From contig JBAZZQ010000008.1 in assembly GCA_041658725.1 (NCBI GenBank), forward strand, positions 1 through 64,000: a stretch of DNA of 64,000 nucleotides. The letters are read 5' to 3'. Source of the stretch: JBAZZQ01 sp041658725. Its GTDB lineage: Bacteria > Planctomycetota > Phycisphaerae > JAAYCJ01. This document shows positions 1-7,104 of the stretch, piece by piece. Position numbers and translations under genes: made by a program. Every line of letters starts with the position of its first letter. Position 1 is the first letter of the stretch. The notes beneath the pieces were generated by a model. That model was not told the DNA's origin. It was given only the letters and a program-made list of their open reading frames with translations, and ran no database searches.

Positions 1-737
1 GGTTCCGCTTCGGTATCCGGTTTCCACCGGCAGGTGACGAGTTTCAACGACCGCTTATCCATAGGCAGGTGAACCGTCAATCCTCCCGCGATCCGATTTT
101 CCGGCAGATTTTGTCGAATATGCTCGGCCCATTGGCGGACGGACTTTTTCTGACCCTGAGCGTCGATCAGGTTTCGATCTCCGCGCATTCGGACGATCCA
201 GCGAGGTTGTTCATACGTTAAAAGAGGCTTAAGGTAACTCCAGCCGTCAAACCCGCGGTCGAACGTCCAAATCCCGCGTCCGCCGAGCACGCCCCGAAGG
301 CGAAAGATTTCATCGTCAAACAGTTTGTTTTGCCCCTCGAACCGCGGCTGACGATTCGAAAACAGGCGAATGAATAACGGAGACACTTGATCCGCCTTAT
401 CTACCCGATAGACCTGAAACAACCAATATCCCGGCTGAACACGCTTATAAGGATCGCTGCGATCCGAGACCCGGTCCAGGAATTCCAGCTTTTGACCGTA
501 CACCTTGACGACCTCACTGAAGTCAACGGCCAATACCGTGTTTTCCCGAACCTCGGAGGCCTGATCCGCAACGAGCGTTTCGCCCAACGGACGATGATCC
601 CAGTGGCGAAAAGCCAATTGGACCGACAGGTGCTTCTCCATGGCCGAAAGCCGTGATGGTTCGAGGGTATGGGCGAATCGTTGAAGAAATTCATTCAAAC
701 GAACCGATAAAAAGTGTAAAAGACCTTCTGTACGCAT
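1..737 (-). CDS. DDE transposase (IS4-like), C-terminus beyond the window edge
   Basis: Translating the minus strand from ATG at 737 gives an uninterrupted 245-codon frame that runs off position 1, so the gene is partial in this window. It shows two acidic residues in the spacing expected for an RNase H-fold transposase: D72 in LAVDFSEV and D160 in TFDRGF, followed by WSYL and RWIVRMRGDRNL, which match the beta-strand block of IS4-type enzymes. The catalytic Glu would lie outside the window. The start is fixed by AAAGGAG about 5 nt upstream. That Shine-Dalgarno sits in a hairpin (see 738-783). The family name is by motif only; the IS ends are not visible. Confidence 0.85.
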   Translation of the reverse strand, partial: MRTEGLLHFLSVRLNEFLQRFAHTLEPSRLSAMEKHLSVQLAFRHWDHRPLGETLVADQASEVRENTVLAVDFSEVVKVYGQKLEFLDRVSDRSDPYKRVQPGYWLFQVYRVDKADQVSPLFIRLFSNRQPRFEGQNKLFDDEIFRLRGVLGGRGIWTFDRGFDGWSYLKPLLTYEQPRWIVRMRGDRNLIDAQGQKKSVRQWAEHIRQNLPENRIAGGLTVHLPMDKRSLKLVTCRWKPDTEAE

Positions 738-783
738 GGACACTCCTTTTTTCTGTCTTCATCGACAGAGAGGGGGAGTGTTC
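738..783 (-). promoter_or_regulatory. Hairpin covering the transposase ribosome-binding site
   Basis: Plus-strand ACACTCC (740-746) and CTGTC (753-757) pair with GACAG (764-768) and GGAGTGT (775-781) around a 6-nt loop. In the transposase mRNA the AAGGAG Shine-Dalgarno forms the 3' arm, so a transcript entering from outside would fold it away. Several insertion sequences limit transposition this way; its operation here is inferred. Confidence 0.6.
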
Positions 784-824
784 GTCATTCGTCCGCCACA
801 GGGAAAAGTCCAACATAAAACCGA

Positions 825-853
825 TTGACAGCGCACTCTTTGGTTTGTATTCT
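825..853 (+). promoter_or_regulatory. Sigma70-type promoter for the membrane-protein pair
   Basis: TTGACA (825-830), 17-nt spacer, TATTCT (848-853). The expected start of transcription is about 70 nt upstream of the ATG at 932. Confidence 0.6.
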
Positions 854-931
854 TCTATTTTTAAGGCAAGAAAACTCTTCGGGAAAACCGATAAGATATA
901 CAGGTGGTTTTTTTTTGCGCGCAGGTGTCTC

Positions 932-1924
932 ATGGATCCATCTACAACTCAGGCGGTCGTCTCCGGGCTGTCGGATTTGCTCTTTTTCCAACGGCCTCAG
1001 GTGATGTACGGGGTTCCCGTGGTAATAATGATCGTGGGGATCGTGTTTTGGATTCTCGGACATCAAATTCATCAACTTTTCCTGACGGTGGTTTTACTGG
1101 GGGCGGGAGTGTATGCCGGGTGGCGGGGTGGAACCAGCTATGAATTGGACGGGATCAATCTCATTGGAGCCATGACGGCGGGGGGGCTGCTGGGAGCGGG
1201 AATCGGATATTGGCTCTTTCGATTTTGGTTGGGACTGCTCGCGTCAGGGCTGATTACGTTAATCCTGCTGAGTTTGTATACCGGGTATATTGCCCTTCCA
1301 TATTTAAATGCAGCCAAGGAATCAGCCCAGAAGGAATTAATACAGAACGGGGTGGAACTGGCACCTGGAACGGACAGTCAATCACGCGGGGACATCCATT
1401 TACCCAATCAGCCGATGCCAACGCAATCCGTTGGAAAATCCTCAATCGGCCAGGCATACCAAAATTTGCAAGTTCATGTGCCGATGTTATCGCGGGCGAA
1501 ATACCCCGATGCCAGGAGCTGGCAAACAAATTTTCCCAAAGAAGCCCAGATTGTTTGGGACGACCTGATCGTGATTATGCCTCGCCTGACCATCGACCTG
1601 CTTATCACGGCTTCGGTATCACTGATCATCGGGTTTGTCCTGGTGGTGGTCGCGCCGATTTTCCTGGATATCGCGTATACGTCGCTGCTGGGTTTATTAT
1701 TGGTCGCCGGTGGGGTTGCGTTTCTTGTGGCGTTAAAAGACATAGAGCGGCTGGCGTGGATTAAAGAGAATTTTTGGGTGGCGGTGGGTTCCCCCGCTGT
1801 TTTATGGGCGATAGGGCTGGGAATCCAATACAAGATGATCCCCCCCACTCCTCCGCCGGCGGAAGAACCGGAAGGTGAGGGCGAGAACCCAGAAAAACCG
1901 CCGGGGGGGAAAAAGAAAAAATGA
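932..1924 (+). CDS. Polytopic membrane protein, unknown function
   Basis: The product has 330 residues. Hydrophobic segments lie at roughly residues 25-50, 55-65, 75-120 (with a GAMTAGGLLGAGIGYW glycine-rich stretch) and 220-290, separated by a soluble loop at about 130-205. It ends in a Pro/Glu- and Lys-rich cytoplasmic-like tail (EEPEGEGENPEKPPGGKKKK). The frame is open further upstream, but the region before 932 lacks hydrophobic protein character and the promoter at 825-853 lies inside it, so the ATG at 932 is preferred. Its stop overlaps the next start (ATGA), and that gene is also polytopic, so the two probably form one membrane unit. No known family was recognised. Confidence 0.7.
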   Translation: MDPSTTQAVVSGLSDLLFFQRPQVMYGVPVVIMIVGIVFWILGHQIHQLFLTVVLLGAGVYAGWRGGTSYELDGINLIGAMTAGGLLGAGIGYWLFRFWLGLLASGLITLILLSLYTGYIALPYLNAAKESAQKELIQNGVELAPGTDSQSRGDIHLPNQPMPTQSVGKSSIGQAYQNLQVHVPMLSRAKYPDARSWQTNFPKEAQIVWDDLIVIMPRLTIDLLITASVSLIIGFVLVVVAPIFLDIAYTSLLGLLLVAGGVAFLVALKDIERLAWIKENFWVAVGSPAVLWAIGLGIQYKMIPPTPPPAEEPEGEGENPEKPPGGKKKK

Positions 1925-2580
1925 ATCCCTGGAGCCACTCCTTTCTACAGTCAAACCGGTTTCAGCTTTTATACTGGATCGAGCAGTTGCGATCACTACC
2001 GACGGGAACGGTGGTGCTAGCCCTGGCGGCGGGGATTATTCTTCTTCTGTATGGTCGCCCGCTCTTTCGGCTGATTATTATTCTCAATGCCATGCCGCTG
2101 ATGGGCTGGCTGGGGTGGCAACTTGGGCTTGAGGCGGGCAGGCCCTATTGGTTTTCCATCGGTTTCGCCGTAATTTTTGGACTGCTAGCCTGGCCGATGT
2201 TTAAACTGGGGATCGCCCTCTTGTGCGGACTGGCGGGAACAGCTCTGGCGTTGCAACTGGCCACACTATTTGCAAAAGGCGGGGATTACTGGCCGATCTT
2301 TGCCGTGGCCGGATTTATCCTCTGCGCACTGATCGGCTGGATTTTGCTCAAGGCCGCGATTACCGTCTTTACCGCCATGGAAGGTTCGACAATGATTATT
2401 CTGTCCCTCGTGGTCCTGGCCGAACGGGCGAGTTTCCCGATAAAAAACGTTTCCTGGCTGACATTTACCAGACCAGGGGTAGTCCATGCCGTTATTTTGA
2501 TTTTAGGAATTGTCGGAATCATGTATCAATTCGGTTTATCGGAAAAATCACACAAGCAAAGCCCGCACCCTGAAAAATGA
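1921..2580 (+). CDS. Polytopic membrane protein, unknown function
   Basis: The product has 219 residues with about six or seven hydrophobic segments: around 28-45, 48-66, 74-90, 92-113, 120-140, 145-165 and 188-203. It starts at ATG 1921, overlapping the preceding stop as ATGA, which indicates translational coupling. The two proteins share a Gly-rich hydrophobic style and may be distant paralogues or partners. It ends 5 nt before the convergent nitroreductase gene. No recognisable domain. Confidence 0.7.
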   Translation: MNPWSHSFLQSNRFQLLYWIEQLRSLPTGTVVLALAAGIILLLYGRPLFRLIIILNAMPLMGWLGWQLGLEAGRPYWFSIGFAVIFGLLAWPMFKLGIALLCGLAGTALALQLATLFAKGGDYWPIFAVAGFILCALIGWILLKAAITVFTAMEGSTMIILSLVVLAERASFPIKNVSWLTFTRPGVVHAVILILGIVGIMYQFGLSEKSHKQSPHPEK

Positions 2581-2585
2581 GTTCG

Positions 2586-3098
2586 TCAGATTTTTTCCCA
2601 GTGTAACACTTCCGCAAGATTCTTTTTGGTAGCCCTGGGTGTTTGCTCCGCGGGATGACCGATAGGGACCAGGGAAACGAGTTTCATATTTTTTGGGGCG
2701 TCCAAAAACTTGACGATAGATTCCGCATATGGTTTTTTATCTCCTGCCACCCAGCAACCGCCGAGGCCAAGGGCATGGGCGGCGTTGAGCAGATTCTGGG
2801 TCGCCGCCGATCCGTCCTCGACGTAATAGGTTACCTCTTCACATAAAACCACAATGCAGGCAGCCGCATCGGCGATGAATTTGCCGTTATTGCCGGTCAG
2901 GCTCGCCAGTTCCTTTAGCCGACCCGGCTCGGTCACCACAACGAAATGCCACGGTTGAACATTACGGGCGGTGGCAGCCAGCCGTCCGGCATTGACGATT
3001 TTTTCCAACTCACCTTTTAAAACCGCCTGCGAAGTAAATTTCCGGCAGCTCTGCCGAGTAAACAAAACCTCAAGAGCAGATTCGTCGTTACCGCACAT
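2586..3098 (-). CDS. Nitroreductase-family flavoprotein
   Basis: A 170-residue nitroreductase-fold (FMN-dependent NAD(P)H oxidoreductase) protein. The N-terminal TRQSCRKF is the FMN phosphate-binding motif (usually RRSxRxF). ATARNVQPWHFVVVTE around 40-55 and a glycine-rich GLGGCWVAG near 120 follow family spacing. At this length it belongs to the short nitroreductases. The start at 3098 is chosen over an in-frame ATG at 3149 because GGAGG lies 7-8 nt upstream. Electron acceptor unknown; a general detoxifying or dehydrogenating role is family knowledge only. Confidence 0.85.
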   Translation of the reverse strand: MCGNDESALEVLFTRQSCRKFTSQAVLKGELEKIVNAGRLAATARNVQPWHFVVVTEPGRLKELASLTGNNGKFIADAAACIVVLCEEVTYYVEDGSAATQNLLNAAHALGLGGCWVAGDKKPYAESIVKFLDAPKNMKLVSLVPIGHPAEQTPRATKKNLAEVLHWEKI

Positions 3099-3143
3099 GT
3101 TTTTTTCCTCCAGATTTTTTTTGGTTACGAATAAAAAATATTT

Positions 3144-3225
3144 AACCACAGATGAACGCAGAGATCGCAGAGAAAGAATTTATTAATTTAATCTTTTCTC
3201 TGTGCTCTCTGCGTTCTCTGTGGTT
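3144..3225. repeat. CTCTGTG-type inverted repeat pair (repeat family 1)
   Basis: Left arm 3144-3178 reads aaccacagatgaacgcagag and onward; right arm 3193-3225 ends ctctgcgttctctgtggtt. The arms are inverted copies about 15 nt apart. Related copies lie at 5672-5703 (single) and at 62917-62949 and 63400-63431 (bracketing a GxxExxY gene). The right arm encodes the C-terminus of the overlapping DUF962 gene. Confidence 0.85.
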
Positions 3226-3487
3226 CAACAATTCCAATGTATGGCTTGCCCAAAAGTTTTTTTATCAGAATAACCTCTCCGGCATCGTTGCCCTCAATAG
3301 CATGGCCGACAAATTGCAGCGCATAACCAATCACAAACAATCCGCCGGCAAGGACCAAAAACAAATTCTCATTTTTGCTTATCCCAACAACCACCGCCGG
3401 GATAGCCAGGATCGTCAGCGGGATACCGATCGCATGTAAAGTAAAGCTGGTTTTATTCTGATGCCGTTTTTTCCAATTTTCAAACAT
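3188..3487 (-). CDS. DUF962 (Mpo1/YGL010w-like) small membrane protein
   Basis: A 99-residue protein beginning MFENWKKRHQNKTSF, followed by LHAIGIPLTI. This is the W..(K/R)H..(x)n..H..G(I/V)P pattern of DUF962, whose yeast member Mpo1 is an alpha-dioxygenase that shortens fatty acids. Two hydrophobic hairpins lie at about 20-37 and 44-61, with HAIEGN after the second. The last 15 or so residues (IVEPQRTQRAQRKD) are translated from the CTCTGTG-type repeat, so the native C-terminus has been replaced or extended. The start at 3487 is chosen for GAAGAGAG upstream; in-frame ATGs at 3520 and 3631 lack a site. Confidence 0.7.
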   Translation of the reverse strand: MFENWKKRHQNKTSFTLHAIGIPLTILAIPAVVVGISKNENLFLVLAGGLFVIGYALQFVGHAIEGNDAGEVILIKKLLGKPYIGIVEPQRTQRAQRKD

Positions 3488-3559
3488 AAAAAAACTCTCT
3501 TCACCTGCCACATTACTCATAAATTTAACGAAATACAAAAAAAATCCCACTCCCCATCT

Positions 3560-3589
3560 GTCATTGCCCGGCTTGACCGGGCAATCCAG
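3560..3589. repeat. GTCATT-palindrome-ATCCAG repeat (family 2)
   Basis: gtcattgcccggcttgaccg with matching gggcaatccag: constant ends GTCATT and ATCCAG around a variable palindrome (GCCCGG/CCGGGC). It lies 12 nt past the stop of the GIY-YIG gene. Further copies in the same orientation sit at 3962, 4125 and 27293. Confidence 0.75.
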
Positions 3590-3600
3590 ATTTTCGCAAT

Positions 3601-3888
3601 TCACACCAACTCCTCGTACAAATCCTCCCACGCCGGATTATCCCTCTCAATCAAGTCTAGTTTCCACTTGCGATTCCACTTCTTAAGCCGTTTTTCCCGC
3701 TCAATCGCCTGTTCAATGCGGTCATGCCGCTCATAATAGACAAGCCGATGAACGCCGTACTCTTTGGTAAAACCATCATTGAGATCGTTTTTGTGCTCCT
3801 CCACTCGCCGAATCAAATCGTTCGTCACACCGATATAAGGCGTGCCATTCCTCTGGCTGGCCAGAATGTAGACGAAGTATGTTTCCAT
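3601..3888 (-). CDS. Small GIY-YIG nuclease-like protein
   Basis: A 95-residue single-domain protein of the YhbQ/UPF0213 type. The GIY half is YFVYILAS (residues 4-11), the YIG half is TPYIGVTND (16-24), and the conserved Arg and His lie in LIRRVEEHK. YYERHDRIEQAIEREKRLKKW carries the usual metal-ligand Glu region. Such stand-alone proteins are widespread; nuclease activity is shown for some relatives only. Palindromic GTCATT...ATCCAG repeats flank it on both sides (3560-3589 and 3962-3988). That association suggests, without proving, that the protein acts on or spreads with the repeats. Confidence 0.9.
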   Translation of the reverse strand: METYFVYILASQRNGTPYIGVTNDLIRRVEEHKNDLNDGFTKEYGVHRLVYYERHDRIEQAIEREKRLKKWNRKWKLDLIERDNPAWEDLYEELV

Positions 3889-3961
3889 AAGCGAAAATCA
3901 TACATCATAGGTTGGTTGTTCACAATATACTGGACCATCCGGTCAAGCCTTTTCCTTCACC

Positions 3962-4220
3962 GTCATTCCCGCGCAGGCGGGAATCCAGTATTTTGTTCAT
4001 TGGCAATAGCGTTGCTACGCATAGCCGACCACACCCAATTTTCGGGCAGACCAATAACGCCAGACATTGCTTCCCTTCCGTCATTCCCGCCCCCGCCTTC
4101 ACCTGTCATCCTCATTTTTTCTCTGTCATCCCCGCGCAGGCGGGGATCCAGTATTGTAAAAACGGCTGGACTCCCGCTGGAGTTTACCCCGCGAAGGCGG
4201 GGGCTGGAGCGACAGAAAAA
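3962..4220. repeat. Cluster of family-2 palindromic repeats
   Basis: Copies at 3962-3988 (gtcattcccgcgcaggcggg, then aatccag), a partial one near 4080-4096, one at 4125-4151 (gtcatccccgcgcaggcggg, then gatccag) and a diverged one at 4183-4217. Palindrome arms covary between copies (CCCGCG/GGCGGG versus GCCCGG/CCGGGC), which points to selection for the hairpin. No credible gene lies in 3889-4370. Confidence 0.8.
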
Positions 4221-4279
4221 CCAGGTCAATCTGACTTTCTTCTTGATTTTACCGAAAAAGACGTTATATTGTATTGATT

Positions 4280-4340
4280 GCACTTGAGGGAGAGACCGCT
4301 TGTATCGACAGGCCGTTTCTCTCTCAGGTGCTTTTTTGTT
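4280..4340 (+). terminator. Hairpin with T-tract (terminator or leader attenuator)
   Basis: GCACTTGAGGGAGAGA (4280-4295) pairs with TCTCTCTCAGGTGC (4318-4331), followed by TTTTTTG. It has terminator form. A strong Shine-Dalgarno (AAGGAG) and a five-codon minigene follow within 40 nt, so attenuation is an alternative. Confidence 0.55.
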
Positions 4341-4362
4341 TTTACCGGACAACTTTGTTTTA

Positions 4363-4546
4363 AGGAGAACGAACATGAAAAAGGCAATATAACAGCAAAT
4401 GATCGCGGTCGGGTTTGTTTTCGAGTTTTTGAGTTCAACGACAGGTCGGTGGGGAACGAGGGGAACTTTTAATTGGTCTTATATCCATCAACATCGGTCA
4501 AATCGGAGGAGACGATTTTGGTAATGATGTTTAGGGATGCGCAAAG
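4363..4546 (+). pseudogene. Minigene or decayed secreted-protein gene upstream of the PEP-CTERM gene
   Basis: TAAGGAGAACGAAC precedes ATG at 4375, but the frame closes after MKKAI. Beyond the stop, other frames give hydrophobic and Gly/Asp-rich stretches (MIAVGFVFEF, then INIGQIGGDDFGND before TAG at about 4544-4546). This resembles the start of a secreted protein broken by a stop and frameshifts. A genuine five-residue leader peptide is the alternative. Weak call. Confidence 0.3.
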
Positions 4547-4580
4547 AAACAATTACAACTTATTTTGAAAGGAAAAGAAC

Positions 4581-5465
4581 ATGAAAAGGGTATTAACAAA
4601 AAGCATTTTTATCGTGGTTTTGTTTGCAAAATTTACCTATGGAATACAACTTCAAGCCAACAACGATGGAACAGGTATATTTTCTTTTAGTTACGATACT
4701 TCAGGTCCTTATGTTGCTTGTGGTAATAGGGTAGGAGGAATTGGTGGAGATACAGATACATATCAACAACATGTTGGACAAAGTAATTACTACTCAAGCA
4801 GCAATTTGAATATTAACAGGATTTTAAACGTTAATGCAAACAGTATGACAATTAATCCACAGATATCGGTTTCTGGTTCGGGATCCTTCGGCGGGACGAT
4901 TGACCGCTATGTAACTTCAACTTCAACTTGGGTTCCACCAAGTCCAGCAATCCCGCCAATTCCACCATCAGGGTCAGGATTTGACTATAACCCTGGACAG
5001 CCTGGGGTGCCTGAGGTGCCTGGTTACTGGCTACAGCTACGGACATCAGGAATGTTGATCAATCCAATAAACTATAGTTGTACATACCAACTTACTGGAG
5101 TAATCACACAATCACCTGTGTCCATTTCGCCATATCCTACTTTTGGATTTAATTCCTATTATGTACGGGGAATGAGTTCTTTGACCGGAACACTCACTTT
5201 GGGAACCGAAACCATTCCATTTTCCTATAATGACATTGGATTTGTGTCACATTTACCAGGGGGCACTTTTGATAATTCTAATTACCCTAACTCGCTTACA
5301 ATGAATACAAATAATACAGGTTATTACGACTCACTCCAAGTAGAACCTGTAATTTACAGCGGTTCAGTCGAGGGACACGCATTTCAAATTATTGTTCCCG
5401 AACCGGCCACCTTGTCGGTATTGGTTCTCGGCTCTCTTTCTTTCTTGCGGCGAAAAAGATTGTAA
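4581..5465 (+). CDS. PEP-CTERM sorted secreted protein
   Basis: A 294-residue exported protein. The N-terminus MKRVLTKSIFIVVLFAKFTY is a signal peptide. The C-terminus carries VPEPATL, a hydrophobic stretch (SVLVLGSLSFL) and RRKR, the PEP-CTERM signal processed by exosortase. The mature part is rich in Ser, Thr, Asn, Gly and Tyr, as in extracellular surface or matrix proteins, with a proline-rich segment near residues 117-150 (PPSPAIPPIPPSGSG). The ATG at 4581 follows GAAAGGAAAAGAAC. The coding DNA is more AT-rich than its neighbours, which would fit a rapidly evolving surface gene. No exosortase is in the window. Specific function unknown. Confidence 0.85.
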   Translation: MKRVLTKSIFIVVLFAKFTYGIQLQANNDGTGIFSFSYDTSGPYVACGNRVGGIGGDTDTYQQHVGQSNYYSSSNLNINRILNVNANSMTINPQISVSGSGSFGGTIDRYVTSTSTWVPPSPAIPPIPPSGSGFDYNPGQPGVPEVPGYWLQLRTSGMLINPINYSCTYQLTGVITQSPVSISPYPTFGFNSYYVRGMSSLTGTLTLGTETIPFSYNDIGFVSHLPGGTFDNSNYPNSLTMNTNNTGYYDSLQVEPVIYSGSVEGHAFQIIVPEPATLSVLVLGSLSFLRRKRL

Positions 5466-5487
5466 TTTGCTAAAAAAGCTTGGAATG

Positions 5488-5520
5488 GTGGATTTTCTGA
5501 AATCCACTATTTTCTCTTTA
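5488..5520 (+). terminator. Probable terminator after the PEP-CTERM gene
   Basis: GTGGATTT (5488-5495), loop TCTG, AAATCCAC (5500-5507), then TATTTTCTCTTT. A perfect 8-bp stem with an imperfect T-rich tail. Confidence 0.55.
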
Positions 5521-5603
5521 CCTTGGTGCATGGCGTTTTGGCGTTTAAAAAACTATTTCCTTCCAAAATTTGCTTTTACCCCAAATATGTGTTATCTTTA
5601 ATC

Positions 5604-5631
5604 GTAGGGGCACAGCATGCTGTGTCCCTAC
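5604..5631. repeat. GTAGGG...CCCTAC palindrome (family 3)
   Basis: gtaggggcacagcatgctgt then gtccctac: a near-perfect inverted repeat centred on GCATGC, 28 bp. Single copy of this type in the window. Confidence 0.65.
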
Positions 5632-5671
5632 TTTAGAACATCTCCTGCCGCGTTCTTTAAAAATAATTATC

Positions 5672-5703
5672 TTCTCTGTGTCCTCTGTGATCTCTGTGGT
5701 TCA
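5672..5703. repeat. Solo CTCTGTG-type repeat (family 1)
   Basis: ttctctgtgtcctctgtgat then ctctgtggttc: a single arm of the repeat that occurs as inverted pairs at 3144-3225 and 62917-63431. Confidence 0.8.
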
Positions 5704-5826
5704 AATCAGGCTTTAGTCCGAAACTCGACAGAATGTACAATCCGCCTTTCTTATGCCGCCCAAAGCATCCGTGAAAAATCAAAATGGTCTAAAAACGGTA
5801 CACTTTTGGTCTACTTCTTCACTCTT

Positions 5827-5884
5827 CTCTTCCCTTGGGTGTTGGATGTTGAGTGTTGAATGTTGGTTATTAAATTGAATTTTT
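5827..5884. repeat. GTGTTGGATGTTGAGTG repeat arm (family 4)
   Basis: Contains cttgggtgttggatgttgag, followed by a tail ending attaaattgaatt. It closely matches the right arm at 38250-38293, including the ATTAAATTGAATT end. No gene was seen in 5521-5927, which consists mainly of these repeat pieces. Confidence 0.8.
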
Positions 5885-5927
5885 CTTTTCTAGATGTTTT
5901 ACGCTTTCTCCCTCAGCCTAAGTTGAC

Positions 5928-5943
5928 TATACTGATTAATCAG
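5928..5943 (+). promoter_or_regulatory. -10 element and 12-bp palindrome upstream of fabD
   Basis: TATACT (5928-5933) overlaps the perfect palindrome CTGATTAATCAG (5932-5943), about 60 nt before the fabD start. This is an operator-like arrangement, but no good -35 is present and the regulator is unknown. Confidence 0.35.
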
Positions 5944-6003
5944 AAATTTTGGTGGGCATAGCCCATCTACGGGTTGACGATAATTTACAGGAGTGTGCGC
6001 GCG

Positions 6004-6924
6004 ATGAGCAGTGCGTTTTTGTTTCCCGGACAGGGCAGCCAGTACGTGGGCATGGGACAGGACCTATTACAGGACTTTCCTATTGCCGGAAAAATTTTCG
6101 ACCAGGCGGATCATATCCTCGGGTTTAAAATTTCCGAACTGTGCTTCGCCGGACCGCAGGAAAAATTGAACGCGACGGATATTCAACAGCCGGCGGTCTT
6201 TGTCATGTCCGTGGCCGCCCTGGAAGCGATGCGGACGAGCGAAAAGTTCAAAGACGTTCAGCCGGCCTTTGCGGCAGGCCTCAGTCTGGGTGAATATACC
6301 GCCTATTACGCGGCGGGCAGTCTGAATTTTGAATCCGCTGTAAAACTGGTCGCGGCTCGAAGCCGTTTCATGCAGGAAGCGGCCCGCGCGGTCGATGGCA
6401 CAATGGTGGCGGTGGTCGGACTGGATGACGAGAAGGTGATTGAGATTTGCAACGAAGCCCGGGAAAACGAAATTCTGGTCCCGGCGAACTTTAATTGTCC
6501 GGGCCAGGTGGTGGTTTCCGGCCATCGCGGAGCATGCGTGCGTGCAGCCCAACTGGCGGAAAAAGCCGGAGCGATGAAGGCGATCGTGCTGGACGTGGCG
6601 GGAGCGTTTCACAGCCCGCTGATGCAGCCGGCGGCGGACAAACTAAAAACCGTCCTGGAACAGACAGAATTTCATCCGCCCAAAATTCCAGTAATCTCCA
6701 ACGTGGATTGCGAGTTTCATACCGATCTAGCCGACATCCGGCAAACGCTGTATCGGCAGGTTACCGCCAGCACCTACTGGGGCAAATCGATGGAGAAACT
6801 ACTCAGCCTGGGCGTCGATCAGTTTTTCGAGATCGGACCAAAACGAACATTGACCGGATTTCTGAAACGCATTGACCGGAAGGCAAAAGCCGTTAACATT
6901 TCCGGAGTAGCCGATTTAAGGTAA
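6004..6924 (+). CDS. fabD: Malonyl-CoA:ACP transacylase
   Basis: A 306-residue cytoplasmic enzyme of type II fatty acid synthesis that moves malonyl from CoA to acyl carrier protein. GQGSQYVGMG at 9-18 is the family start. The nucleophile Ser94 lies in AGLSLGEYTA (GLSLG in place of the usual GHSLG), Arg is in AARSRFMQEA, and the catalytic His is in AFHSPLM near 203. The length matches FabD. The ATG at 6004 is favoured by AGGAG 10 nt upstream; a TTG at 5974 is open but lacks a site. fabG follows on the same strand after a hairpin repeat. acpP and fabF are not in the window. Confidence 0.95.
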   Translation: MSSAFLFPGQGSQYVGMGQDLLQDFPIAGKIFDQADHILGFKISELCFAGPQEKLNATDIQQPAVFVMSVAALEAMRTSEKFKDVQPAFAAGLSLGEYTAYYAAGSLNFESAVKLVAARSRFMQEAARAVDGTMVAVVGLDDEKVIEICNEARENEILVPANFNCPGQVVVSGHRGACVRAAQLAEKAGAMKAIVLDVAGAFHSPLMQPAADKLKTVLEQTEFHPPKIPVISNVDCEFHTDLADIRQTLYRQVTASTYWGKSMEKLLSLGVDQFFEIGPKRTLTGFLKRIDRKAKAVNISGVADLR

Positions 6925-6975
6925 GTGAAAAGGTGGTGTGTGATACCAGTCTTTCATGGATAAGGGAACAAAATC

Positions 6976-7060
6976 GGGTGGCATGGGCAATTCTTATTGC
7001 CCGTGTCCTGGGACGTATGAGGGCAAAAGACACGGGCAAGAAGACTTGCCCATGCCACCC
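6976..7060. repeat. GGGTGGCATGGGCAA long hairpin (family 5)
   Basis: Left arm 6976-7007 and right arm 7029-7060 are inverted copies matching at 30 of 32 positions, around a 21-nt loop. They would form a very stable hairpin in the fabD-fabG transcript. Shorter related units lie at 12695-12769 and 21649-21688. Confidence 0.9.
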
Positions 7061-7104
7061 CAAAATATGTTACCTGAAATACTGTACATAAGAAAGGACG
7101 AATC

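Noticed and set aside
3144..4220. CRISPR-like array
   Set aside because: Repeats are palindromic, vary in sequence and have irregular spacing, with no cas genes; they are dispersed intergenic repeats.
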